A stretch of DNA of 64,000 nt from Megascapheus bottae (Eukaryota > Chordata > Mammalia > Rodentia > Geomyidae), in the NCBI GenBank assembly GCA_024803745.1, contig JANJXV010000002.1, positions 41,003,757-41,067,756 of the forward strand. Direction: 5' to 3'. The notes under the pieces are model-generated. The model did not search any database, had not been told where the DNA came from, and saw only the letters and a program-made list of their open reading frames with translations. Of the stretch, positions 1-11,285 are shown one piece after another. Position numbers and translations under genes: made by a program. The number at the start of each line of letters is the position of its first letter. Position 1 is the first letter of the stretch.

Positions 1-470
1 TATCAATTCTCCCTCTGAGTGGCTCACATCATTTCACCAAATGATCTTCCAGAAGAGGTGAGTCAATCATCTTTGGGAAATTCATTAAATTCAAGGCCAC
101 TGGGGTACCATTTGCACAGCTGAAGTACTGTTCACATAGGCTCAAGGAGTTAATGTGCATAGTAAAGTGCTCACAAAATAGTTTATTCGCCCAGAAAAGT
201 CTCTCCCAAAACTCATTAATTCTTTTAACATGCTTGCAAAGCAAGTACATTAAAAGGATTTGAATGCTGATCCAGTGGATAAATTACAGATTACTCGAGG
301 TGATATTTTATTACATTAAAAGATTCCAATTGCGAGGGGAAAATAGGAAGAAACTGAAAGAAAGAGTGCTAGATTGAAATCTTGACCTTCAAACTTTAAT
401 CGTACAAGTTGAATATTTCATTGGACATGTATATAAAGGTGACCAAGTCAGAGTCCTTACCTTGAAGTAA
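1..470. other. Unique AT-rich sequence, no gene seen
   Basis: No repeat family and no credible exon is recognised. A 73-codon minus-strand frame at 29-250 has no domain, no signal and no splice context, so I treat it as chance. Confidence 0.5.
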
Positions 471-474
471 TATA

Positions 475-583
475 TAGGCAACTAGGAAAACTATTTAACC
501 TTAAGCAATCAAGTCAATTTCCCTTTTCATGGAGGATGAACATATACTCACAAGGTACTGTGAGTCAAATAATAAAGAATGCA
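475..583 (+). repeat. MIR-like SINE fragment
   Basis: The order of words follows the MIR core: a 'ctatttaacctt...' stretch like the MIR 'acttaacctc' segment, then 'tttccc' and 'ggaggatgaa', then 'tactcacaaggtactgtgag' resembling the MIR region before its 3' part. Divergence is high, as expected of an ancient tRNA-derived SINE. A second weak MIR-like start ('agtcagatagttctgaactcc') follows at about 594. Confidence 0.45.
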
Positions 584-639
584 GGAACTAACTAGAGTCA
601 GATAGTTCTGAACTCCAGTACAGATTATACACAGAGCTG

Positions 640-1434
640 AAGAAATATAATTAGACTTTATAGAAATCATCTGAGTATGTGATTTATGTCTTTAAAATCA
701 GTTGTAGCATTACTTAGCTGAATTGTTATTGTGTGGATTTAATAGGATAACATTTACAGGGTTTGAAAATTACTCTAGACTATGTACCGATTTTACACAT
801 GTGTTTGTACATATATCTGGATATTTAAATAGGAAAGTCATACTAAAATTCTGACTCATCTTTCACTTGACAAGCTATCGACAGGAACCAAGTGAAAATT
901 TTTATATTAAATGCTGTAAAATTTTAAAAAAAACTTTCATAATATGAACACAGTTGTATTATATTTAAAATATCAACTAATTTGTTTATGTACTTAGGTT
1001 TTTTCTATAGACTTATGAACAGAGATAGAAAACAAAAAGATAAATTGCTTGTCACTTTTTGACCAAGGCTCATACACAAGTTTCCATTTTTTATGAGAAA
1101 GCAAGTACCGTTATATTCTCCTCAAAAAAAAAATCTCTTTGTTTGTGAGTCCATAATGAACATTATTCCAACTGTAATTTGAATGGAAATACTTCCTGCA
1201 GGAAATAAGCACGATGCGTTCCTATTGAGCCCTAATTTCCAGCTCCTTGTGTCCCCTTGATGAGGGATAGGAACTACGACTTTTTTGTACTAAGTAAAAT
1301 ATGGAAAATGTTCAAGGATTACAGTGATATCGGTAAGGCATTAAATCAATTGATTTTGAATTAGTCAAAAGAGAGATTATCTTGGCCTGAATTAATCTGC
1401 TGAAAGCTCTCAAATTAGGACTAGGCTTCCATTG
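640..1434. other. Unique sequence, nothing recognised
   Basis: AT-rich DNA with a few A and T runs. I see no repeat family, no conserved motif cluster and no frame above chance length. Confidence 0.45.
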
Positions 1435-1805
1435 AGGTAAGAGCCTTTCCATTGGTAGCTGCCATGCTGGGAGATGTCCTACTGAGAGCCCTGTGAAAGG
1501 GACTGAGAGCAGTCTTGGCTAACAGCCAAAGCAAAAGTGAGATGCCCCTAATCTTAACAAACATAGGATATAAACCCTTCCAAGAACTGAAAAGAAATGG
1601 GAAGCAGATCTAACCCCAGTAGAGCCTCTGATAGCAATTCAATACAAGACACTTAGAGTGCAGAATGACTAGAGCTTAAAGCAGAAACCTGGACTAAGCC
1701 ATAGAGATACTTCTGAACTATGGGTGCAATGAAATAATAAATCTCTGTTATTTTAAGACAGTGTGTTATAGTCTTTTATTTTGCAACAGAGAAAACAAAT
1801 GCATT
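1435..1805 (+). mobile_element. MLT1/MST-type MaLR LTR (ancient, degraded)
   Basis: The 3' part reads as the typical mammalian MaLR LTR end: 'gaaataataaatctctgtta', then 'ttttaagaca' and 'tagtcttttattttgcaaca'. Upstream lie the matching 'aagggactgagagcag', 'ctaacagccaaagcaaaagt' and 'gggaagcagatc' segments in the expected order. AATAAA at about 1737 would be the LTR polyadenylation signal. It is a solitary LTR remnant of a non-autonomous ERVL-MaLR element; no internal coding part is visible. Subfamily assignment between MLT1 and MST needs a library search. Confidence 0.7.
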
Positions 1806-2439
1806 CCTCTTGACAGAAATGTTTAAACTCAGATTGCACATAGATAAAATATATAAGAGGAGATAATGATATTTTTTATGTACTATGAATTTTTTGTACC
1901 AATTGAAGATGGCAGTCTCTGTAGTAAGGCTGTAGATAAAACATAATGGTAGACACCACTTTGAAATTTCCTAGGCAGAGAAATGGCATGATTGATATAA
2001 GCATGTGAAGTAGCCAAGGCTTTTATATACACTGCATCCCCAAAGTATATAATTGGAAAAAGTTACTGCTAGTATTGGAACAAAGGACCTTTGCTGCTTA
2101 GTTTATTTATTTTATCAGTTACTCTTTCAAGAAGAAATGAAAAAGGCAAATGCCAGGGAAAAAAACTGTGGATGCACTTTAAACGTATGTTTAAAGTAAA
2201 ATAAAGAAAAATAGAATGTCTGTGAGCATTTGTTTAGGCAGTTTGAATGAAAGAACCAAAAGTTTCTTATGTCTGTGTTCTCTATTACAGTTTCACAGAA
2301 CTGGAGTAGTAGTTACATCAGGGAAAAGGAAGCAAAATGATTTCCGATATGTCTATAGTAAAGACTGAAGAGATACGATTACAGTGTCAAATGAATCTAG
2401 GACCTGACTACCAGAATACTGTGTTGGAGTGCTTGCATT
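1806..2439. other. Unique AT-rich sequence
   Basis: Nothing identifiable. It lies between the LTR and the first SINE and has no frame worth reporting. Confidence 0.45.
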
Positions 2440-2672
2440 GGTTTTGTGGATCCTGGGACTTGAACTCAGGCACCTGGAACTGATTGATGGTCCCCAAATT
2501 CTTTTTTACTCTAAGGTAACCACTTTGTATCACAGCTCCACTTCTAGTTTTCAGGTAGTTAATTGGAGATGAAAGTTTCATGGAATGCCTTGCCTGGGCT
2601 GGCTTTAAACTATGATCCTGAGATCTCAGTCTCTTGAATAGCTAGGATAACAGGCCTGAGTCACCTTGGAAT
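2440..2672 (-). repeat. B1-Geo dimeric SINE (antisense, diverged)
   Basis: Read on the minus strand this is a B1-like left half ('gactcaggcctgttatccta', 'gctattcaagagactgagat') followed by the linker 'tctccaattaac' and a right monomer. The right monomer is strongly mutated: the usual 'gcactgtccctgagctcttcag' equivalent is largely lost at 2480-2510. It is among the more diverged copies here. Confidence 0.75.
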
Positions 2673-2819
2673 GCTTTTAAATACAAGGGACCAAAACCAA
2701 TATATCTTCATTTTACAGTGAATCTTCGAACCCTTTTTGCCATTTATGTAATATAAATGAGCACATGAGCTATTACATCTGAAAATGAATGTAAGAGCCC
2801 TCAAGAATGAATCATTATT

Positions 2820-2935
2820 TGGCTAGTGAGAAAACTAAGAAAAGCTGATAGATAAGCTCTCTATTTCCATTCAGTGTATTATTGTTATAGCTGAGACTAG
2901 AACTTACTTTATACACTCTAATCAATCTCCTTTAT
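2820..2935 (+). repeat. MIR or L2-type ancient repeat fragment
   Basis: 'gagaaaactaagaaaagctg', then 'agctgagactagaactta' and a short 'cactctaatcaatctcc' follow the order of the MIRb 3' region (gaaactgaggca ... agctgggattcgaac ... gactcc). The match is weak and the boundaries are estimated. Confidence 0.35.
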
Positions 2936-3007
2936 TTTTTTCCTTGAATCCTTATTAAACAGGGACAAGAATTTGTGGGTCAATACATAAATGGTAGATT
3001 TATGCAT

Positions 3008-3046
3008 CTATGCATGTATGTATACCTACATACATACATATAAATA
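3008..3046. repeat. (CATA)n-like simple repeat
   Basis: Imperfect tetranucleotide tract of ATGTATG/CATACATA units. Confidence 0.7.
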
Positions 3047-3321
3047 TTTTATACATGGCCTAATTTAATAGATCAATGGTTTTTTATCAATGGGAAAATT
3101 AAAAGTATATATATCTTCTATCCCCAGACATTAAACAAAGTTCTGAAAAATGATTCAGAAGGAGTATGTTTGGGTTGCCATTTTACTTTGGAAATGAAGT
3201 TTTTCTCCAAAAGCACCATGCAATAAATGTTGATGCCAGGCTGGCGGATCTTCATTGAAAGCTGAATGGATGAGAAGTTTGATCTTAGCAATGAATCCAT
3301 TTATAAAAGTATTCCTCATTT

Positions 3322-3502
3322 AAAACCTGCTCTGATACTCACATGGATAATCCTTTCTACTCAGGAGGCTGAGATCTGAGGATCACTGTTCAAAGCCAAC
3401 CTGGGCACTAAATTCCATGAGACTCTTATCGCCAGTTAACCACCAAAAAATCAGAAGTGGTGCGGTGGCTCCATTGGTAGAGTGCTGAAGAGCTCAAGGC
3501 AT
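3322..3502 (+). repeat. B1-Geo dimeric SINE (sense, 3' truncated)
   Basis: The left half contains 'ctactcaggaggctgagatc' and 'tgaggatcactgttcaaagc', the B1-like signature, followed by 'gagactcttatc' and 'aagtggtgcggtggctc' of the right monomer. After 'agagctcaagg' the expected 3' end is missing. An antisense IDL-Geo begins about 40 bp downstream, so two SINEs lie tail to tail here. Confidence 0.85.
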
Positions 3503-3540
3503 GCCTTTGAAGAATGGTTAGTTTCTCTTCTCTCTTTCTC

Positions 3541-3752
3541 CTTTTTTTTTTTTTTTGCCAGTCCTGGGCCTTGAACTCAGGGCCTGAGTTCACTGTCCTT
3601 GGGCTTTCTTACGTAAGGCTAGAGATCTACCACTTGAGCCATAGCACCATTTCTAGCTTTTTTTTTTTGATGCATGTGGTACCAAGGAATCGAACCAGGG
3701 TCTTTGTGTATGCTAGGCAAGCACTCTACCACTAGGCCAAACTCCCGGCAAA
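3541..3752 (-). repeat. IDL-Geo dimeric SINE (antisense, near full length)
   Basis: Starts with a T-run (the A tail on the minus strand), then 'gccagtcctgggccttgaac', 'accacttgagccatagcacc' (right, Geo monomer) and 'aaggaatcgaaccagggtc', 'gcatgctaggcaagcactct'-like text of the left ID-like tRNA-Ala-derived monomer, ending 'aggccaaactcccggc'. A second T-run at 3658-3669 is the linker between the two monomers. Confidence 0.93.
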
Positions 3753-5588
3753 GGGTTACCATTACACTTCTCAGAGATAGAATGTTGTAAAAACATACAT
3801 GCACAGGTCACATCTCAATTTCCTGATTTAAATTCCAGTGTTACATGTTTTATGTGGATTCAAATGTGTTTCTAGAGGATATATTAGAAACTTTTGGATA
3901 TAATCCTGAAACCATTTCAAAATTAATAATAGTCCTGGCTGCTAGGAAGTCAATTCAAAATATAAATGGAATTAAACTTAATAGATGACAATGAAAATTC
4001 TTTAAAAATAAAATGCCTTGTAAGTCACAGAGGCAGATACTTTACAGATCTCTATTTTTAACCTAGAATGTGTGCTCCATCTATTGTGCCTAACTCTGCA
4101 ATGCAAAATGCCAGGGATCATATTGTTTAAGCTGTTTTGTTGGTCCCCTACTATTTTTAATGAGATATTTTTTCTTACCTGAACAACTCGGAGACTGAGC
4201 AAATGCAACCCAAATCCTGTGGTTCTTTTTAAACTTAGCTCTCTTCTCACCTCTCTCTGTCTCTTCCCACCCCCCACTCAGTTGCCATGTTCAACAACAC
4301 TTCAGTGGTGTGGCTGGCTTCATTTCTGTGCCTGGATTCTGTTTAAAGAAGAAACTAAATTGGAATCAGTTTATTACCCTTGGCTAGGATTTTTAACAAA
4401 ATTTAAAACTGAAGAGGACCCCTGTCCACATCTAAAATGATACTGAGTATGTTAGCTGAGTTCTTGATCTTCAAAGGAAGCAGTAGCCTTGGATAAAAAT
4501 CACTGTATTTGTTAGATTGCATCTTGGACTTCCCATCTCACAGCTTCATGGATTCCCAGTGCATTTCTATTGCTTTTTCGTCCTTTAAATGTTAGAAATT
4601 ACTGAGGTCTGTTTTCTTACATATTAGTATGCTTTATAACAATTAAATAAAGTAAAAAATAAGTGTTCATTGATACATAAGCACAAAAGAAAAATAATTT
4701 AATCTTCTCTAATGTGTTGTAAATTGGGTCTTAAAGGATAAATACTGACCGTCAGATCTTCAGTGGTAGAGGAAATACAAACAACCATATAGCTTTTTCA
4801 CCTTATTTGTGTTGTAGGGAGACAGGGCTGATAGCACAAATATTATCTTCAAAAACTACAGTGCTTTTCTACTTGTTCTTTCACGTCTGTTTCCAAGCTT
4901 CTCATAGCATGTGTCTTCCATTTAACAAAATCGTTCTATGCCTTATAATCAATGACTTGAATTTTATCATCTGAAAAAATTCATGGTAATCTTTTAAAGA
5001 CTTTATCTTTGGAATTAATTTTAAATGGTGGATAGTATTACCATAGAGCTGGAATGGAAATGCTAAACAACTACGAATACATGACAACATAACCTGGCTT
5101 ATTTGTGGAACATTATGTACTTCAGAATGGCTAATGTGTAGGATGGAGGCAGACATAAGATAATGGAAAAAACAGACAAGGGAAAGAGTTCTGTTACTCC
5201 ATTTTGATTGGCTGTCTGAGCATGGGGATTTACTACAACTGTATGCAGCATATGGGAAAGAGGACCGTGTGACAGTGTCAGAACAAAAGGAAAAGTAGCT
5301 AGTAGAATAGTAGATGCAAAAACCTAGAGACACTTGAAAGTTAATCAAGATGAAGGGGTGATAAAAAGAGCACAATGATACACTGGCAAGAATAGTAGCA
5401 TTTAGAGATATGAGAAAATGAAATGAAATAAAGTACAGAAGCATAAGAATTGGCTAGTAGAGGAAATTAAACATTGTAACATAGAGATTCAACCAAGGAG
5501 TTACAGGAGTTACCTATCTTATGGAAAAGAGAATGTTCTTCAAATTTTATTTGTTTGACAATGTGGTTTAGTGAAAAACCACAGTGTT
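3753..5588. other. Long unique stretch, no supported gene
   Basis: It contains the longest open frame of the window, minus strand 5444-4902, 180 codons. The peptide is rich in Ser, Cys, Phe, Tyr and His with no recognisable domain, which is what the complement of a purine-rich noncoding tract would give. A 91-codon frame at 4277-4002 also lacks features. No repeat family is recognised. Confidence 0.4.
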
Positions 5589-5615
5589 AATATATATATA
5601 TATATATATATATAT
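5589..5615. repeat. (TA)n microsatellite
   Basis: Uninterrupted TA dinucleotide run followed by unique sequence. Confidence 0.95.
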
Positions 5616-5864
5616 GCACCTTCTGAGAGTTCATCTAATCCTTTGTATCAATAAGACCCTGAGAATTTATTTAACTTCTGCAAGCATTGATTTTTAACAT
5701 TTATCAGGTGAATACTAGTGATAGTTTACTTAATAGAATATTGTAACTTTAATGACATGCATGTAAACCATTAACCATAATTTGGGGCAAAAATTGACTA
5801 TGGAATAAACTGTAGTTTGTCTTTATTGCAAATCTACTTGGGAGATAAGTTTCCATTCTGCAGG

Positions 5865-7062
5865 ATTTTTTATTATTATTTTGATTGTGATTAATAGAAG
5901 GGTTACATTATATTCACCAGATAGAAGGTGCATAACTCACCCTTTCTCATGGCATGGTCCCCATTTCCCTCCCACCCTCCTCCTGCTTATCTTGATTTCC
6001 TCCCTTCCCTATCCAATTTCAAATAACCAATTAAGCACATATAAAATATATCAGATAACAAGGTGAAATATTGTAGCAATATGAGATAACCAAAGGATGG
6101 CAAAAGAGATGAGAGACAACATAGTACCTTAAAGACAACAGTCACTCATTATATGGCTTTTGTTTCCTTATCCTGGAGTTCCTTACATTTAGTTTTGTAC
6201 TTTTTGGCCTAATGTCTCTAGATTTTGTTCTATTGTAAATCTCTGCTAGGAGAGCCCAAGATTTCTACTGATTATGACAAATGAGGGAGACTATTGGGCC
6301 TATGTTCCTTTGAGACTGGCTTACTTCACTTAATATGATTTTTTCCTTACAAATGGGGCAATGTTGTTATTTCTGACAGCAGCATAGAATTCCATTGTGT
6401 ATAAATACCACATCTTGTTGATCGACTCATTAATTGAGGGAAATCTGGGTTGGTTCCATATCTTTGCTATGGTAAATAGTGCTGCAATGAACATCATTGT
6501 GCTAGTGGATTTTAGTATGCCCTTGTTTCTGGACAGTTGGGTAAATGTCAAGTAATGGAATTGTTGGGTCGTAGGGGAGGTCTATGTTTAGTTTTTTTGA
6601 TGAATCACCATACTGCTTTCCAAAATGGTTGAATGAGTTTACACTCCCCCCAACAGTGTAGTAGTGATCCCTCCTGGCCACATCCCCTCCAGCATCTGTT
6701 GTTATTAGTTTTCTTGATCCTGGCCATTCTCACTGGAGTGAGGTGGAATCTTAGAGTTGTTTTGATTGCATTTCTTTTATGACCAGAGATGTCAAGCATT
6801 TCTTCATGTGTCTATAGGCCATTTTTATTTCTTCTTCAGAGAAGACTCTCTTTAAGTCATTGGCCCATCTTTTAATGGGATGGTTGTTACTTTGGAAATT
6901 AGTTTTGGAGTGATTCAATTTTTTGAGCTGTTGATGTATTTTAGATATGAGGCCTTTGTCCGTTGTATGGTTAGTGAAGATCTTCTCCCATTCTGTAGGC
7001 TTTCTAGTTAATTTGCTAGCTATGTCCTTTGCCATACAGAAGCTCTGCAGTTTAGTGCAGTT
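5865..7062 (-). mobile_element. LINE-1, 5'-truncated, antisense (ORF2 C-terminus and 3' UTR)
   Basis: The left end is the complement of a LINE-1 3' terminus ('attgtgattaatagaagggt', then the C-rich complement of the G-rich 3' UTR tract at about 5938-6012). From about 6340 to 7035 minus-strand frames encode the ORF2 C-terminal part: '[20 protein letters not shown]', '[20 protein letters not shown]' and 'INKMWYLYTMEFYAAVRNN'. The ORF2 part lies in three frames (7035-6751, 6799-6605, 6551-6330), so it is frameshifted and dead. About 16 bases of the usual 3' segment are deleted near 6345. It belongs to the same family as the copies at 14.5, 19.2 and 46.9 kb. Confidence 0.93.
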
Positions 7063-7610
7063 TTTCTTATCTTGAACCCCTGGGGTGCAGAAACCTTACA
7101 CACAGAAGGAAATTGATAAAGTTGTACAAAATAACTTACAACTTTGTATCATTTTTCTGAAATTTCAATGCTCTTTCCTAATGGAATTTTATGAGTGTGA
7201 GTTTTATCTTTTATATATACTTAATTACCAGTTAAATAAGAATGTTAGTTTCCAGAATCATTTACTTTCCTCACAAGAAGTTATTTTTCTAGTTCCCCAA
7301 TACTTTAATATTAAGCAAGCCTTAGAATATATGGTCCTCATAGGTATACATGACTCTCTGTTCTGCTTTCTCAACAGCAAAGTTAGATTGTCCAAGTTAG
7401 CATGACAAACTGCATTCAGAGCTGGGGTTAGAATTTTACATCCAAATCAGTATTTCTTGATGGAGATTTCTGCCACTTGAATCCATATGCTTTTTATGAT
7501 TTAGTAATTTTTTTTACAACCAACTTTCCTTTCTTCTGTTTAACTTTCCAGTTCCTCTATTCTTATTAGCATATTAATCATTCAAATAAGAAAACCTGAT
7601 AAGGAGCTCA
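7063..7610. other. Unique sequence between LINE-1 and SINE
   Basis: A 106-codon plus frame at 7085-7405 starts at the LINE-1 edge and shows no domain; I regard it as chance. No repeat family is recognised. Confidence 0.4.
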
Positions 7611-7715
7611 TTTTTTTTTTTTTTTGCTGGTCCTGGGCACTGAGTCAGGGCCTAAGCACTGTCCTTGGGCTTTCCTCAAGGCTTGTGCTCTATGCAGTAC
7701 CATGCCCTTTTGCCA
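7611..7715 (-). repeat. IDL-Geo/Geo monomer fragment (antisense)
   Basis: A T-run followed by 'gctggtcctgggcactgagt' and 'gcactgtccttgggctttcc' gives the right (Geo) monomer. The copy dissolves after 'aaggcttgtgctctatgcag', so the left monomer is absent (5' truncation of the minus-strand element). Confidence 0.8.
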
Positions 7716-8049
7716 TTTCACTGGATTTTATCTGTGCTCACTCTGAATCTTAAAACATCTTCTTCCTACCTCCCTCTCCTTTATTTAACTGTATCCTACT
7801 CCTACAGCAAAGATAAATTCATGTGGCATTACTTCCAGAAAGCATTCTCTGATAATTTCCTTAAGTGGCTGGGTCAAATCCTGTTCCTCTGAGCTTGAAT
7901 ATCTCTCTTGCATCTTTTTGCCACCATACCTATTGTTGAAGTGATCTGCATAGAGTTTGAGCAGGTTGAGGAAAACAAACAGACCAAACACACTTTGTCT
8001 CAGTCTTTAATTCATTATCTTCAGTTTTGCCTACATTGTAATTAATACA

Positions 8050-8051
<2 letters not shown>

Positions 8052-8134
<83 letters not shown>
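8052..8134. repeat. (GA)n microsatellite
   Basis: About 80 bases of GA dinucleotides, ending four bases before the 5' end of a sense IDL-Geo SINE. The SINE's own tail lies on the other side, so this tract is probably pre-existing rather than SINE-derived. Confidence 0.95.
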
Positions 8135-8136
<2 letters not shown>

Positions 8137-8138
8137 TA

Positions 8139-8309
8139 GGGACCAGGAGTTTGGTCTAGTGGTAGAGGGCTTTCATTCTACGCACAAAGACCACATTCAT
8201 AGAAAAAGGAGGAAGTGGTGCCGTGGCTCAAGTGGTAGAGCTGTAGTCTGGAGAAAAACCCAAGAACAATGCTCAGGCCCTGAGTTTGATCTAGCACTGG
8301 CAAAAAAAA
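8139..8309 (+). repeat. IDL-Geo dimeric SINE (sense)
   Basis: Left monomer 'gggaccaggagtttggtcta' with 'gtggtagagggctttc', linker A-run, then right monomer 'gtggctcaagtggtagagct' and 'aatgctcaggccctgagttt', ending 'ctggcaaaaaaaa'. The left monomer has a small internal deletion relative to other copies in the window. Confidence 0.92.
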
Positions 8310-9984
8310 TTATTTAGGAAAGCGTACAAAAGATTATTTTCAGAAAGCACGTGTTAAATACCCACCTATCCACCATAGTTACCCTTCTTCCTCAAACACT
8401 ACTCTCCACTTCATATTTCTAGAAAAATTTGACAGCTCTAACATTGGTGCTTAATGTTTCTTTGAGTCTCAGTGTTAACTTTCCTAGCTGCTCATATTTG
8501 GTCATTCATGATTGTTCTGGTTTTTTGTGTGCTTAATTACTTACTTACTTACTTTATCAGGAAATTCAACTTCAGAGCTATCAGGTTTCTTTGGAGCCAG
8601 TGGAGAGAAACTTAACAAAAGCTATTCAGAATCTAAGTTAATTAAATTCTCTGTCATAGTTACAAACATTCTATGCATTTTATTAACTCCTTCAAAGAAC
8701 CTTTGTCACATGAGAAAAGTAATACTTGCTTTGTAATAATTACACTAATGTAGTCTTACTAAATTCATCTACCGTAACCTAGCCTCTAATGTCTAAAATA
8801 TTTGTTGTAAAATCATCAGGAACTTGAGGTTTGCTTCTTTCCTAGTGATTTATCTGTCTTGAAATTTTTACTGAACATGAACTAAAGTGAAAAATGCACA
8901 TAAATAAATTCACCTTACAAAATTGTTTTAATCTCAATTGCAGACCAACTTTCTAAGTGCATTGCAGCTAATGCTAATTTCCTGTATCACTAGTAAACAT
9001 TTTGTAGAGTATGGAAATACAAGGAATACCAGTAAATATTGACTAATAGTTATTCTGATCATCTAAATGCAAAGTAAACTTCATTCGAAATCTAACAAGT
9101 TGACGACTTCTCAAACAACTTAATCAAAATATATGAAGCTCTACTCTAATCTCATGGGGAATTTCTTGAAGGAAAGAATAAATGAGTGAAGCTTTCAAAA
9201 GTGGGAGCATGGAGAGAAATGTATTAGAGAACTACTCCAGTTTTGCTTTCTAACACATCAAAAGAAAGCATGCTTAAAATTATTGTTGCTTTACCAATAA
9301 CTGTTCTAAGAAACTGACAAGACAATATAATGATTTCTATAATTAGGTGACTTGGATTCTATGTATCTTCTCTCTCCAAATCAAGAAGGGTGCCTTCTAT
9401 CAAGGTGGCCCTAGACAACAAAGGAAGTGTTTATGCATCAATTTTTCTAACAATAATGAATTATTTTAATTAACGTTGATTTGTTTTTCCTGAGTTTCTA
9501 GTTCAATCTTTCCTATAAGACAAAATACATCTAAGAATGAATATCCAGCTAGCAATTTAGTATTTTGCAATCATCCTCACTCTCAAGAAAAAGGTAATCA
9601 TACAATTAAAGCAGATAATTCATTATCAGAGGCACAGGAAAATAGAACTGAAAACTTCCTTTGTAATGACTTATTTGGCAGTCATATATTTTGCTGTAAG
9701 ACATAAATAGAATATGTTAGACAGAAGGAAAAAAAGACCTCTTGCGAGGTACAGTAAACAGTGATTTTTCCCTTAACCTAGTATTGTAACCCAATTACAA
9801 TCCAAATGAGGAAAAAACTGACTCCCTTCCTTAGAACAATGCACATTTTTAACAAGGGCCTTGCTAAAAAGGGGCATTAAGGTAAATACAACAAAATGTA
9901 AGATTCTGAGGAAAGGAACCATGGGTAAAATGAAGGATTCTAGCTAGCTTTTAATGCATTGCAAGAATAAATATGGTTTCAGGA
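8310..9984. other. Long unique stretch, no gene seen
   Basis: Low-complexity content is small and no SINE, LINE-1 or LTR text is recognised. A 74-codon frame at 8512-8736 has a hydrophobic start but no supporting context. Confidence 0.45.
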
Positions 9985-10050
9985 ATACATATAATTCTGG
10001 AGAATATAACTGTAACCCCTCTGTACATTACCCCAACAATGGGGAAAAAA
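9985..10050 (+). mobile_element. Old LINE-1 3' tip (sense, short)
   Basis: 'gaatataactgtaacccctc' followed by 'tgtacattaccccaacaatg' resembles the complement of the older LINE-1 3' ends at 43.4, 56.5 and 58.0 kb (their 'ggctacagttatataag' and 'aggttacagttacattc' text). Only the last few dozen bases are present. Confidence 0.4.
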
Positions 10051-10599
10051 GGAATCTGTATAATTCAAATAGCATTCTGACAGGTAGCAGAAAATAGTAA
10101 AGATAACCCCTGCAGATGGTAATGGCAGCTATTAGATGGTTTGCTTAGTGATTTGAGATTTGGTATGCCACATTTCACTGCTGCATACTTAAGGGATACT
10201 AATGCTTCTTTGGGTAACACTGACAACATCATGGGAAAACTCAGAAGATACTAGCTGCTCCATTGTATTACTCATTATGACTTACTATGTCAGTAAGTTT
10301 ATGAATCTGGACACAAAGAAAGTACCTGAAATTCACAAAGGACACATAAAACCAAACAGATAAACATAAATTGGAATGTGTTACTTATTCGATTTGCTTT
10401 TATATAGATTGACATACATAAATAAAGAAAATCCAGGCTGGGCCATATTTTTTATGCTCATAGATTTTAGACAGGCACTTTAAATGGTTGTTAATCCTTG
10501 CAATTTATTATAGACAAAAATCTGCTTTATATAAAAACTTGCAAAATAGTAACTTTCTTCAAATGTATTTATCAATGATAACAGTTATTACCCTGTCCC
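10051..10599. other. Unique AT-rich sequence
   Basis: No repeat and no frame of note. Confidence 0.4.
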
Positions 10600-10790
10600 C
10601 CTGCCCCCAGTCCTAGGGCATGAACTCAGGGCCTGGGCACTGTCCTTAAGCTTTCTCAAGTCTAGTGCTCTACCACTTGAGCCACTACACCACTTCCAGC
10701 CTTTTCTGTGTATATGGTATGAAGGAATCGAACCCAGGGCTTCATGCATGTGAGGTAAGAACTCTTTCACTAGGCCAAACTCCCAGCCCT
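10600..10790 (-). repeat. IDL-Geo dimeric SINE (antisense)
   Basis: 'ccagtcctagggcatgaact', 'accacttgagccactacacc', 'aggaatcgaacccagggctt' and 'actaggccaaactcccagcc' give both monomers in order. The tail has become a C-rich run ('ccctgtccccctgcccc'). Confidence 0.92.
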
Positions 10791-10873
10791 AAAACATTTT
10801 AATATGGTATATTTATGGGAAAATATCAAAAGTGGTGTTTCCAATGGCATATGCAAAATAAAAATCAAGTCTT

Positions 10874-10877
<4 letters not shown>

Positions 10878-10923
<46 letters not shown>
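10878..10923. repeat. (TA)n microsatellite
   Basis: TA run directly abutting the T-run tail of the antisense SINE that follows. Confidence 0.95.
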
Positions 10924-10927
<4 letters not shown>

Positions 10928-10975
10928 TTTTGCTAGTCCCAGGGCTTGACCTCAGGCCTGAGCACAGTCCTTGGG

Positions 10976-11022
<47 letters not shown>

Positions 11023-11285
11023 TTTTGAGTTAGAGAAAGCATGATCTTTATGTGAAGAACATCAAACAAACTCATCGTAAAATAGCAAAGACATATTAAA
11101 GTGTGTTCAAGACAATCCAGAATGCATGAAAATAAATCTAGAATTGTTGCATTAAGCAGTAAGTCCTTGGGCTTTCTTAAGGCTAGTGCTCTACCACTTG
11201 AGCCACAGCACCATTTCTGACTTTTCCTATGTATGTGGTACTAAAGGATAGAACACAGTTCTTCATGCTTGTCCATATTCTACAG
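10924..11285 (-). repeat. IDL-Geo SINE split by a retroposed insert
   Basis: The right-monomer start is at 10924-10982 ('gctagtcccagggcttgacc'). The remainder resumes at 11162 and runs to about 11285 ('aaggctagtgctctaccact' onward). The two parts share a perfect 17-base overlap, 10966-10982 and 11162-11178 (AGTCCTTGGGCTTTCTT). Inside that overlap both carry the same two differences from the other SINE copies, so it is a target-site duplication and this is one interrupted element. Confidence 0.85.
10983..11161 (-). mobile_element. Unidentified retroposed insert with (GAAA)n tail
   Basis: The segment between the 17-base duplications begins with a (TTTC)n tract at 10983-11024, which on the minus strand is a (GAAA)n 3' tail. 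About 137 bases of sequence follow that I cannot assign to any repeat in the window. Reading the minus strand, the target junction is CCTT/AAGAAA, compatible with LINE-1 endonuclease. It may be a fragment of a processed transcript. Confidence 0.65.

Noticed and set aside
10770..11075. 101-codon minus frame and 74-codon plus frame
   Set aside because: Both translate TA and TTTC simple repeats and SINE text (Tyr-Ile and Lys-Glu-Arg runs).
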